A stretch of DNA of 64,000 bases from an uncultured Bacilli bacterium (lineage in GTDB: Bacteria; Bacillota_I; Bacilli_A; RF39; UBA660). Shown here in pieces: positions 33,485-42,018 of this stretch. The position numbers and the translations under genes were made by a program. Under the pieces are notes generated by a model, which had not been told where the DNA came from, did not search any database, and was given only the letters and a program-made list of their open reading frames with translations. The first letter of the stretch is position 1. The number at the start of each line of letters is the position of its first letter. The stretch spans positions 155,452-219,451 of the forward strand of contig CAKOJN010000001.1 of NCBI GenBank assembly GCA_934090685.1. The letters run 5' to 3'.

Positions 33485-34819
33485 ATGTGGAAAATGTTTG
33501 TAATATTATCATGTAAACTTGCAAATAAATTAAGTAAATTAACCGGACACGAAGGAAGTGTAATCGGAGGAAAAGTTGCTAATAAACTTGATAAAAAAAT
33601 ATTAAATAAAATTAAACTACCAAAATATGTTATAGGTATAACTGGTTCTAGTGGTAAAAGTTCATCTACAGAACTTATGTATAACATATTAACTAAGAAC
33701 AATTATAAAGTTGTTTATAATAAAGAAGGAAGTAATACTATAAATGGTATAACATCCTTAGTATTAAATAATTCTACTATATTTGGTAAATTAAAAAAAG
33801 ATGTTCTTTTAATGGAATTAGATGAAAGATTTATGGGGATGGTGTTTAAATATATAAAACCAACTCATTTAATGATAACTAATATAACAAGAGATCAACC
33901 TCCAAGAAATTCACATCCAGAAAATATATTTAATTGTATTAAGTCATCAATTCCAGCAGGAACAAACCTAATATTAAATGTTGATGATCCATTCGTAAAT
34001 AGAATAAGAATTAATCATAAAGGTGAAATTGTTACATATGGAATGGATAAAAATGATTATTCATATAAAAGTACAATTAATGATTTAGATGCAGCATACT
34101 GTCCTATTTGTCATTCAAAACTAGAATATGAATTTTATCATTATGGACATATAGGCAAATACAATTGTCCTAAATATGATTTTAATAGAGGAAAACCAGA
34201 CTATGAAGCTAAAGAAGTTGATGTGGATAATCAAACTATTAAAATAAATGATAATATAGTTCACTTACCATCTAATTTCTTATATACAGTTTATTTTGTA
34301 ACTGGATGCTTTGCTCTTTCTAAATCAATTGGTTTAAAAGATGAAGATATATTAAAAGTAATAAATGATAAAGAGACTAAAACTAAAAGATTAAATATAT
34401 ATGACTTTGATAATAGAAAATGGCAAATGTTAGTAAGTAAAAATGAAAATAATTTAAGTTATAAACAATCACTAGATTATATAATGCATCAAGATGGAGA
34501 TAAAACTATAATACTAGGTTTTGATTCTTCAAGTAGAAGATATAAAGAAAATGATATATCTTGGATATGGGATATAGATTTTGAGGAGTTGAATGATTCA
34601 AGTATTAAGAATATTATTTTAATAGGTAAATTCTGTTATGATATGAAACTTAGAATGGAATATGCAGGTATTAGTAAAGATAAATTATTACTAGTAGAAG
34701 ATATTAATAATTTAAGTAAAACTATTAAAACTAAAACAGAAGGTAAAATATATTCAATGGTATGTTTTGATAAAGAAATCGAACTAAAAAGAATTATAAA
34801 GGAGGAAAATAATGATTAA
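33485..34819 (+). CDS. murT: lipid II isoglutaminyl synthase, Mur-ligase subunit MurT
   Basis: 444 residues. MurT activates the D-Glu carboxyl of lipid II for amidation to D-isoglutamine. ATP-binding loop GITGSSGKSSS lies near residue 55. A Mur-ligase central domain follows, with an inserted zinc ribbon (YCPICHSKLEY then YNCPKYDF); the fourth expected Cys is Tyr. The C-terminal DUF1727 domain holds the MurT-specific acidic segment (IILGFDSSSRRYKENDIS). Overlaps gatD by 8 bases. Confidence 0.92.
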   Translation: MWKMFVILSCKLANKLSKLTGHEGSVIGGKVANKLDKKILNKIKLPKYVIGITGSSGKSSSTELMYNILTKNNYKVVYNKEGSNTINGITSLVLNNSTIFGKLKKDVLLMELDERFMGMVFKYIKPTHLMITNITRDQPPRNSHPENIFNCIKSSIPAGTNLILNVDDPFVNRIRINHKGEIVTYGMDKNDYSYKSTINDLDAAYCPICHSKLEYEFYHYGHIGKYNCPKYDFNRGKPDYEAKEVDVDNQTIKINDNIVHLPSNFLYTVYFVTGCFALSKSIGLKDEDILKVINDKETKTKRLNIYDFDNRKWQMLVSKNENNLSYKQSLDYIMHQDGDKTIILGFDSSSRRYKENDISWIWDIDFEELNDSSIKNIILIGKFCYDMKLRMEYAGISKDKLLLVEDINNLSKTIKTKTEGKIYSMVCFDKEIELKRIIKEENND

Positions 34820-35537
34820 TGTATTGCATTTATATTATGATCTTCTAAACCTATATGGAGAAAATGCTAATTTAAGAGCAATCGTACATAACTTAGAATT
34901 AAATAACATTAAAGTTAAAGTAGATTTAAAAACAATTAATGATCAGATAGATTTTGAAAAATATGATATTGTATATATTGGACAAGGATCAGAAGAAAAT
35001 TTATTATTAGCACTTAACGATATATTAAAAAGAAGAAAAGATTTAATTAATTATATTGATAATGATAAATATATGTTTTTAACAGGTAATGCTATGTGCT
35101 TATTTGGAAGTAAAATAAATGATAATAAGAGTGAAATAGATGCACTTAACATATTTGACTATAAAAGTAATTATTTAACTAAAAGTACCTTTAAAAATGC
35201 CTCTAGTGATAGAATAGTTGGAGAAGTAATATGCACAACTAATTTAATAAAACATAAAGTAATAGGTTTTCAAAATAGATGCGATATTATAAGTGATATA
35301 GACACGCCAATATTTAAAACAGATATAAAATATTCAAACGATGGAACTAATAATAATGAAGGATTTAATTATAAAAATGTTTATGCTGCTCATTTAATAG
35401 GTCCCCTATTTATTAGAAATCCATATCTATTAGATTACTTCTTAAAAAAAGTTTGTGAATCAAAAAAATTAAAATATGAATCACTTGATAAAACAGCAAT
35501 TAATGCATATAAAAAATATCTTAGTAATTTCAACTAA
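34812..35537 (+). CDS. gatD: GatD-like subunit of lipid II isoglutaminyl synthase, apparently lacking catalytic Cys/His
   Basis: 241 residues. GatD normally hydrolyses glutamine and passes ammonia to MurT. The class-I glutaminase-like fold is recognisable (HLYYDLLNLYGENANLRAI, IVYIGQGSEENLL, IGFQNRCD, IGPLFIRNP). The nucleophile segment, L-T-I-C-G-G in S. aureus GatD, reads FLTGNAMCLFG here, so Thr occupies the Cys position. The family LHGP histidine is LIGP. A Cys four residues later and a His two residues earlier exist, but out of register. GAGG precedes the ATG; coupled to murT. Confidence 0.85.
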   Translation: MINVLHLYYDLLNLYGENANLRAIVHNLELNNIKVKVDLKTINDQIDFEKYDIVYIGQGSEENLLLALNDILKRRKDLINYIDNDKYMFLTGNAMCLFGSKINDNKSEIDALNIFDYKSNYLTKSTFKNASSDRIVGEVICTTNLIKHKVIGFQNRCDIISDIDTPIFKTDIKYSNDGTNNNEGFNYKNVYAAHLIGPLFIRNPYLLDYFLKKVCESKKLKYESLDKTAINAYKKYLSNFN

Positions 35538-35550
35538 GATATTTTATTTT
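35513..35550 (+). terminator. murT-gatD terminator
   Basis: AAAATATCTTAG and CTAAGATATTTT pair across nine bases, followed by ATTTT. Confidence 0.85.
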
Positions 35551-35557
35551 GATTTTA

Positions 35558-37165
35558 TTATTTACATAATCCAGATAAGGCATTAACAGAGTCAGAATGC
35601 TTTTCTCCTTTAAAGGCTTCACAATGAATGTCAATTTTACTTTTATCACCTTTAAATATAACTGATTGTAATTGATTACTAGCAAAAGCCATACCATATA
35701 TCCGAGTAACAGTAGATGGTATTGTTACTGTTTTTAGATTGTTTTGATAAAAAGCTCCATAACCAATAAATTCTAATCCTTCTGGTAATATAACAGATGT
35801 GATACCGATGCCAGGACACGACTTCATCCTCATTGGTTTTATTTCATACTTATTATTTGTAAAAGATGTTGGTTGTACAACATCTCCTTTACAACCATAT
35901 CCAAATGCATTCCATCCTATAGCCTTAACCTGTACTCCTGATATTTTTTTAGGTATAACAACATCCATCGGACACTTTTTACCACCTGATACATTATTTT
36001 CAAAATAATAATATTGTTCTATTATTTGATTTTCTTCATTAAATTCAAAACATTTTTCACTTGTATAATTCACTACTGAAAGATATCTTCTTAATACTTT
36101 AACTCCTTGATTTGTTTTAACTACATATATGTATTTATAATCTCCTTCTTTATCTTTTAAATTAGTATAAGTATATACATCATTTCCAGTTAGAGTTTTA
36201 CCATTATATGACACTCCTGCATCTTTATAGCTTGATACTTCTGTTAGCGATAATTCAATATTTTCTTTGCCATTAATAGAAAAATCAGGTATCATTCTCT
36301 CTATTGTTATTTCAGGCCCTGTTCCATTTTCATAAATCTCCCCAAACAAATAATACTTTGTATCTTTTGAAATACTTATTGTGCCAGTTAATGCATTCTT
36401 ATCATCACTAATAGAATATTCAGTAAACAATGAATTTAAATATTCAGAGGAACTCATGCTGTCCAATTTACTAATAATATCATCTGTTACAATAGGATAG
36501 TCCGAATCTAAATCATTTAATTTATACACTATTTTATATTTTCCTGCTGGTAATGTCATAGTTGCTGCGAAATCTATCCGCTCTGATGAAGTATTTTTAA
36601 TTAAGTTATTTTCTATTTTAATGTTTTTTAATAAATCATTATATTCATCTTTATATTTTTGTTTATCTTCATCAGTTAGGATACTAAATTTAGATTGAAT
36701 ATTAACTAGTTCATCTGCTGTCATTTGTTTAAATGTTGGTTCATTTATTTTATTATTCTTTACTAATGACTCTTTAAATTCTTTTTCTGTTTCTATTGTA
36801 TTCAACTTTGATAAGTCAACAAATGTACCTGAGTCAGCGTTTGGTGTTACATCTACCATTAAAAAGTGTTCATATGCACCACTTCCTAGTACATCTACTG
36901 ATACTTGATTGTTTTTATCTACTGTAGCAGTACAATCTTTAAACTTTTGTCCTGTTAAAAGACTATTACAATCAAATGTCTTATCGTTTGATAATACTGT
37001 ATGCTCTTGAGCAACATTTGCTGTCTTTCTTGCTTGTACCATAAATGCATTCTTTTTAGAATCATTAAACATCTTTAGTACGTTTGGTAATGCTATTATA
37101 ACAAGTATTGCTAATATTGCGATTACTGCTAGTAACTCTACTAATGTGAATCCTTTTCTTTTCAT
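35558..37165 (-). CDS. pilin-like surface protein with C-terminal leucine-rich repeats
   Basis: 535 residues. The N-terminus is a type IV prepilin signal, KGFTLVELLAVIAILAILVI, with cleavage expected after Gly5. A middle region (about 60-290) is unknown. A DUF5011-like Ig-type segment follows (about 300-370, SSYKDAGVSYNGKTLTGND). The end carries BspA-type leucine-rich repeats (VILPEGLEFIGYGAF, VTIPSTVTRIYGMAF). Several Cys occur in the repeat region. Base composition is less AT-rich than around it. Probably displayed by a type II/IV-like machine encoded elsewhere, as an adhesin (inference). The ABC-transporter operon ends 5 bases away from its start. Confidence 0.8.
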   Translation of the reverse strand: MKRKGFTLVELLAVIAILAILVIIALPNVLKMFNDSKKNAFMVQARKTANVAQEHTVLSNDKTFDCNSLLTGQKFKDCTATVDKNNQVSVDVLGSGAYEHFLMVDVTPNADSGTFVDLSKLNTIETEKEFKESLVKNNKINEPTFKQMTADELVNIQSKFSILTDEDKQKYKDEYNDLLKNIKIENNLIKNTSSERIDFAATMTLPAGKYKIVYKLNDLDSDYPIVTDDIISKLDSMSSSEYLNSLFTEYSISDDKNALTGTISISKDTKYYLFGEIYENGTGPEITIERMIPDFSINGKENIELSLTEVSSYKDAGVSYNGKTLTGNDVYTYTNLKDKEGDYKYIYVVKTNQGVKVLRRYLSVVNYTSEKCFEFNEENQIIEQYYYFENNVSGGKKCPMDVVIPKKISGVQVKAIGWNAFGYGCKGDVVQPTSFTNNKYEIKPMRMKSCPGIGITSVILPEGLEFIGYGAFYQNNLKTVTIPSTVTRIYGMAFASNQLQSVIFKGDKSKIDIHCEAFKGEKHSDSVNALSGLCK

Positions 37166-37169
37166 AATA

Positions 37170-37877
37170 TTAATCCTTTCCTAAAAATTCTTTTACTATT
37201 TCATCATCACTACTTAGTATTTCTTTTGGTGCTCCATATTTTACAATTTCACCATCTTTTAAGAATAACACCTTATCAGCATAATTCTTTATTAAATCCA
37301 TATCATGTGAGACTACTACTATAGTTGTTGTCTTAGAAAGTTCATTTAATAATTCTAATAAATCATTTATAGTACCAGGATCTAATGCAGATGTTGGTTC
37401 ATCTAATAATATAATTTCTGGTTTAGTTGCAAGTGCTCTTGCTATAGCAACTCTTTGTTTCTCACCACCACTTAATTTTTTAGGATATTCATTTATTTTA
37501 TCTAAAATATTTACTTTTTCTAATAATTCACGCACAGTATTATTTATTTCCTTTTTAGTTCCTAATTTTAATATTGTAGGTGCTAAAGCAATATTTTCTC
37601 CAACTGTTAAATGTGGAAATAAATTATAATTTTGAAATACCATACCTATTTTATTTTTAAGATATACTTTATCAATATTTTTGACATTAACATCGTTTAA
37701 ATATATATTACCACTATCTATTTTTTCTAATCCATTAATACATCTTATTAATGTAGTTTTACCACAACCAGAAGGCCCTATTATAAGTAATTTCTCATTA
37801 TCATTAATATCAAAACTTATTTTATTAAATATTTTCTTTTTATCAAATTTCTTTGATATTTTATCTATCTTTATCAT
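37170..37877 (-). CDS. amino-acid ABC transporter ATP-binding protein
   Basis: 235 residues, GlnQ/ArtP type. Walker A GPSGCGKTT, Q-loop VFQNYNLFPHL, signature LSGGEKQRVAIARAL, Walker B IILLDEPTSALDP and H-loop VVSHDM are all intact. It powers uptake by the permease (37877-38590) and binding protein (38597-39328) encoded just upstream. One-base overlap with the permease gene. Confidence 0.93.
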   Translation of the reverse strand: MIKIDKISKKFDKKKIFNKISFDINDNEKLLIIGPSGCGKTTLIRCINGLEKIDSGNIYLNDVNVKNIDKVYLKNKIGMVFQNYNLFPHLTVGENIALAPTILKLGTKKEINNTVRELLEKVNILDKINEYPKKLSGGEKQRVAIARALATKPEIILLDEPTSALDPGTINDLLELLNELSKTTTIVVVSHDMDLIKNYADKVLFLKDGEIVKYGAPKEILSSDDEIVKEFLGKD

Positions 37878-38590
37878 TATCTTGCTAACTTCCTTTCTAA
37901 AGTTTTCATTAATTTACTTAGAAGTCCAGTAATAATTAAATAAATAATTGCGATTAGAATTAATGGGAAGAAATAATCATATGTTCTTGATGCGATAATA
38001 TCAGATGCCTTAGTTAGATCCATTATTCCAATATATCCTGCAATCGCAGTTTCTTTTACTAATGTTACAAATTCATTTCCTAATGATGGTAAACTTACTC
38101 TAATTGCTTGTGGTATTATTATTGATTTTAATGTTTGACTAAATGTTAATCCTAATGCAAGACCTGCTTCTAATTGACCATCATCTACACTATCAAAACC
38201 ACTTCTTAATATTTCAGAACAATAAGCTCCTGAATTTATACCAAAAGCAAGCATACCTATTATTATTGAATTTATACTACTAGTTTTAAATATAACATAA
38301 TACATAATCATAAGTTGTAAAACAGATGGGGTTCCCCTAATAATAGTAACATAAGTTTTTCCAATAAAATTTAATACTTTAAACTTACCAGTATGATTAT
38401 TAGTATATCTTATTATAGATATTAAAAATCCAATTGTAATCCCTATTAATAAAGCACCAAACGATAATATAATTGTATTTTCTAAACCATCCAAAATCAT
38501 TTCATATCTATTTTCAAATATGACTGAATTATAAAAACTTTCATATACGCTTATAAACCATTTTATTATTTCATCTATAAATATTTTCAT
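37877..38590 (-). CDS. amino-acid ABC transporter permease
   Basis: 237 residues with five or so membrane helices. The EAA loop EAGLALGLTFSQTLKSIIIPQAIRVS marks the ATPase contact of the His/Glu/Gln/Arg importer family. GAYCSEILRSGFDSV precedes it, as usual in this family. Located between its ATPase and its binding protein. Confidence 0.92.
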   Translation of the reverse strand: MKIFIDEIIKWFISVYESFYNSVIFENRYEMILDGLENTIILSFGALLIGITIGFLISIIRYTNNHTGKFKVLNFIGKTYVTIIRGTPSVLQLMIMYYVIFKTSSINSIIIGMLAFGINSGAYCSEILRSGFDSVDDGQLEAGLALGLTFSQTLKSIIIPQAIRVSLPSLGNEFVTLVKETAIAGYIGIMDLTKASDIIASRTYDYFFPLILIAIIYLIITGLLSKLMKTLERKLAR

Positions 38591-38596
38591 AAATAC

Positions 38597-39328
38597 TTAA
38601 GAAGTATGATTAATTACATATTCTTCTATTTTACCTTCTTTCATTAATCTATCTAATACTTTATTTATTGTATTTAATAATTTTGTATTTCCTTTTTTAA
38701 CAGCAATAGCATATTTATCAGTAACTAATTCTATATCTAATATTGTAAGAGTTGGATTTTTAGATACTAATTCTTTAGCAGGTAATTCATCCATAACTAT
38801 ACAATCTGATTTATTAGTCTTAACATCTTCTGCTGCTGATAAAAATTTCTTTTGAATTACAACTTTTGCATTTTTGAAATTTTTACTTACATATGTTTCA
38901 CCAACAGTTCCACCCTGTACAGATACTGTTTTATTATTTAAATCATCTTTTGTCTTAATAGAATTATTATTCTTATTAACAACTATTACTTGTTTACTGG
39001 TAATATATTCAAGTGAAAAATCAACTTCTTTTTTTCTTTCTTCAGTAACGCTCATACCAGCCGCAGCAAAATCTGCTTTACCACTATTAAGTTCATTAAT
39101 AATCGAATCAAAAAATACATTTTTAACTTCTAATTTTTTTCCTACTTCTTTTGCTATTTCGCGAGCAATATCAACATCAACACCAACTATTTCATTATTA
39201 CCTACTATATATTCATACGGTTCAAAACCTGCTTCAGTTACCATAACTAATGTATCTTCTTTTTTATCACACCCAAATAATATAACACTTAAACTAAATA
39301 ATAAAATTATCTTAATATACTTTTTCAT
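38597..39328 (-). CDS. amino-acid ABC transporter substrate-binding lipoprotein
   Basis: 243 residues. Signal with lipobox VILFGC (Cys19). The type II periplasmic-binding fold begins at VMVTEAGFEPYEYI and GVDVDIAREIAKEVG; FAAAGMSVTEERKKEVDFS is characteristic of polar amino-acid binders. Substrate cannot be told (Gln, Arg or Cys are typical). AGGAGG precedes the ATG; first gene of the operon. Confidence 0.92.
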   Translation of the reverse strand: MKKYIKIILLFSLSVILFGCDKKEDTLVMVTEAGFEPYEYIVGNNEIVGVDVDIAREIAKEVGKKLEVKNVFFDSIINELNSGKADFAAAGMSVTEERKKEVDFSLEYITSKQVIVVNKNNNSIKTKDDLNNKTVSVQGGTVGETYVSKNFKNAKVVIQKKFLSAAEDVKTNKSDCIVMDELPAKELVSKNPTLTILDIELVTDKYAIAVKKGNTKLLNTINKVLDRLMKEGKIEEYVINHTS

Positions 39329-39362
39329 GTTACCTCCTATAATAAAATTATAACTTAAAAAT

Positions 39363-39402
39363 ATAAAAAATAAAACTATTAATTACAAAAAAATTAATAG
39401 TT
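39363..39402 (-). terminator. psd terminator
   Basis: On the minus strand AACTATTAATT and AATTAATAGTT pair, followed by TTATTTTTT. Confidence 0.8.
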
Positions 39403-40306
39403 ATTTAACAATGGATTTTATAGTACTCTTAACTTTAGTTATAAAGGTGTTTTTACCTATTTTTTCCCCATATTTGACAATAGTTTCTATATTCTCTTTT
39501 GAGTTTTCTATGATATCTTTATCAAGAGTTACAACTCCTTTTTTAAACAGTAAAACTATAGTAGAACCACCAAACTCAAAATATCCTTTTTCTTCCCCTT
39601 TCTTATATTCGTATTCTTCATGATTATTTTTAATTCTACCTACCATTAAAGCACCAACTTCAACTTGTATAACTTTATCAAAGTTATTTGTATTTAAAAT
39701 TGTATATTCACGAGAATTTGTCTTAAAAAAATTATAGTTTTTTAATGATATTGGTTGTACTGTATGAAACACACCTTTAATATGATAATTTTTCCCTTTA
39801 GTACCAGAATCAATATAACAGTATCTATGATAATTATCAGTAGAAAGCCTAAATACTAAAGCAGTTCCTCCTTTATATTCTTCCATAATACTTTCATTTA
39901 CTAAAGTATCAATACTATAATAAGAATCTTTAATTTTAAGTGTTAAATCATCATTAATAGTATACGCAAGTACCTTCCCATCACAAGGTGATATTAGTGC
40001 ATTTTTATTACTCATAATAGGTCTTTTACAACTAATAACTTTTCTTGTAAAAAAATCATTATAAGATTTATATTTCTTATCATCATATTCAAATGTATTA
40101 ATATCATTCTTATCAATAAATCTATTTATTTTAATCTTAGAAAATCTACTATTCATATATAGACCACCTAAATCACTAATAGGTTTACTTATAACTATCT
40201 TAAGTAATAATCTTCCAATAAATGTACAGTAAAAAAAATCAAGAGATCGTCCTGACTTAGTTATAATATTATCTTTACTGTTTCTTTCACGACATATATA
40301 TATCAT
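39401..40306 (-). CDS. psd: phosphatidylserine decarboxylase proenzyme
   Basis: 301 residues. Converts phosphatidylserine to phosphatidylethanolamine at the membrane. YNDFFTRKV, SPCDGKVLAY and STDNYHRYCYIDSG are family motifs. The autocatalytic cleavage site is FGGSTIVLLF, where the Ser becomes the pyruvoyl group. Overlaps pssA by four bases, so both steps of phosphatidylethanolamine synthesis are coupled. Confidence 0.95.
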   Translation of the reverse strand: MIYICRERNSKDNIITKSGRSLDFFYCTFIGRLLLKIVISKPISDLGGLYMNSRFSKIKINRFIDKNDINTFEYDDKKYKSYNDFFTRKVISCKRPIMSNKNALISPCDGKVLAYTINDDLTLKIKDSYYSIDTLVNESIMEEYKGGTALVFRLSTDNYHRYCYIDSGTKGKNYHIKGVFHTVQPISLKNYNFFKTNSREYTILNTNNFDKVIQVEVGALMVGRIKNNHEEYEYKKGEEKGYFEFGGSTIVLLFKKGVVTLDKDIIENSKENIETIVKYGEKIGKNTFITKVKSTIKSIVK

Positions 40307-40923
40307 AATAACTTACATACAGAGATTATTAATAATATCTCTATAACCCCTATAACAATAAATGAAATCATAACTTTAATATTAGGTTTTTTAATCTTAA
40401 TTTTAGATATAAAAAGTATACCAACTATTAAAAGTATTAACCCATATACTAAAGCAAAATATTTACCTAAAAGCTTTTTGAATATATATATAAATGGAAA
40501 TACTAAAGCAGCAGATGTAACAGGTAAACCAGTATAATTAACAACAGGCTCACTACTATTTCTATTTATTTCTAAAACATTAAAATATGCAAGTCTTATT
40601 AAAGCAGCAAGTGAATAAAACACCAAAACGATTAACATATATGGTTCTTTAAGTCCTATTTTAAAACCAATAACAGAAGGCAATATACCAAAACAAACTA
40701 AATCAGATAAACTATCAAGTTGTATCCCAAATTGTCTTTCATCATTAGTTCTATTCTTTTTAGTTCTAGCAACCTTTCCATCAAACATATCGCACAAACC
40801 AGAAAACATCAAACAAAATATTGCTGCAAAAGTATGACCTGTCATTGCAAGTATAATACCTAATACAGATGATGAAAATCCTAAGTATGTTAATAATACA
40901 GTATAATTATAAAATCCTATCAT
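40303..40923 (-). CDS. pssA: CDP-diacylglycerol-serine O-phosphatidyltransferase
   Basis: 206 residues with about six membrane helices. The CDP-alcohol phosphotransferase motif is present as DMFDGKVAR ... FGIQLDSLSD, with all Asp residues. The stretch between the two halves is 3-4 residues longer than usual in PssA. Makes phosphatidylserine for the psd product. Confidence 0.92.
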   Translation of the reverse strand: MIGFYNYTVLLTYLGFSSSVLGIILAMTGHTFAAIFCLMFSGLCDMFDGKVARTKKNRTNDERQFGIQLDSLSDLVCFGILPSVIGFKIGLKEPYMLIVLVFYSLAALIRLAYFNVLEINRNSSEPVVNYTGLPVTSAALVFPFIYIFKKLLGKYFALVYGLILLIVGILFISKIKIKKPNIKVMISFIVIGVIEILLIISVCKLL

Positions 40924-41024
40924 CTCTACACCTCTATCTAATTATACAAATATTTCATATAAAATGCAAACTTTATACAAATAGTTTAATAATTTAAATG
41001 TTTTTCATTTCATTAATTTAATAA

Positions 41025-41915
41025 TTATGTTAATACATACTTTCTAACAACAATTCTTTCATCAGAACAATACTCTATTACATATTTATTTTCCCTCTTA
41101 CATATTAAGATGCCTATAGTACTATTATTACTTATTTCTTTAATATTTTTATCTATATAATTCATATACTTTTGTACTTGTGAAATATATTCTACTTTAA
41201 ATTCACTTACCTTAAGTTCTACTACTACATAGGCATTATATTTAATATTAAAAAGCAATAAGTCTATCTTGTGATATGTATCTCCTATTTTTATTTTATA
41301 CTCACTTCCTATAAAACTAAAATTATTACCAAGTTCCCTCATAAAAGTTTCAATGTCTTCTAATATTAAGTTATGTAATACTTTTTCTGTTATTATTTCT
41401 ATATTATTTTTATTCTTTATTAATATTGGATTTGGTACTAAATCTTTTACTTCGAGTTTTTCTTCTTTAATTATTTTATTCTTTGTTTCATCTGGTAATC
41501 TTTCGTATTCTTTGGATTTGATTTTTTCTCTTAATTCTCTTACTCCAATATTTTGAATAATAGACAAGTTAAGATAATAGGATAATTTATCATCATTTTT
41601 TATTGATAGCAACTCAGAATAATGACTCCAACTCAATTTGGTCGACACTGTCGACCATTTTTGTTTTTTAAAGAGTAAATACAATTGTCTCATTCTTCTA
41701 AGTGTTCTTTCATTATATTTTGTACCCACTTCTATCACTAATTTTTTAGAATATTGCTTAATAATATTTGATTCATACTTTTTACCTGCTTCATTTAGTA
41801 ACTTACCTATTTCATAATATGTTATTACTCTATGCCTTTCTTTTGAGTAATCTTTTACTTTCTCATATGTTTCATTATCAATTATTTTGTTTTTTATTTC
41901 TTTATAATAATCCAT
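41025..41915 (-). CDS. YhcG-type (DUF1016) PD-(D/E)xK nuclease-fold protein
   Basis: 296 residues. The N-terminal half has the YhcG helical region (YNERTLRRMRQLYLLF, WSHYSELLSI). The C-terminal half has a nuclease core, with YHKIDLLLFN and YVVVELKVSEF giving the D...ExK metal site. Members are often found with restriction or phage-defence genes, or as orphans; here no such neighbour is present. Function not established for the family. Confidence 0.85.
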   Translation of the reverse strand: MDYYKEIKNKIIDNETYEKVKDYSKERHRVITYYEIGKLLNEAGKKYESNIIKQYSKKLVIEVGTKYNERTLRRMRQLYLLFKKQKWSTVSTKLSWSHYSELLSIKNDDKLSYYLNLSIIQNIGVRELREKIKSKEYERLPDETKNKIIKEEKLEVKDLVPNPILIKNKNNIEIITEKVLHNLILEDIETFMRELGNNFSFIGSEYKIKIGDTYHKIDLLLFNIKYNAYVVVELKVSEFKVEYISQVQKYMNYIDKNIKEISNNSTIGILICKRENKYVIEYCSDERIVVRKYVLT

Positions 41916-41989
41916 GTTTTTATCCTCCTATTATAATAATTAGTCATAAATTTAAAAAACACTTCTTTTTTTGAAAACTTTTTAAAGAA

Positions 41990-42018
41990 AATTAAAAATA
42001 GAGATTTCTCTCTATTTT
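41990..42018 (-). terminator. leuS terminator
   Basis: On the minus strand AAAATAGAGA, GAAA, TCTCTATTTT and TAATTTT. It overlaps the leuS stop. Confidence 0.85.
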
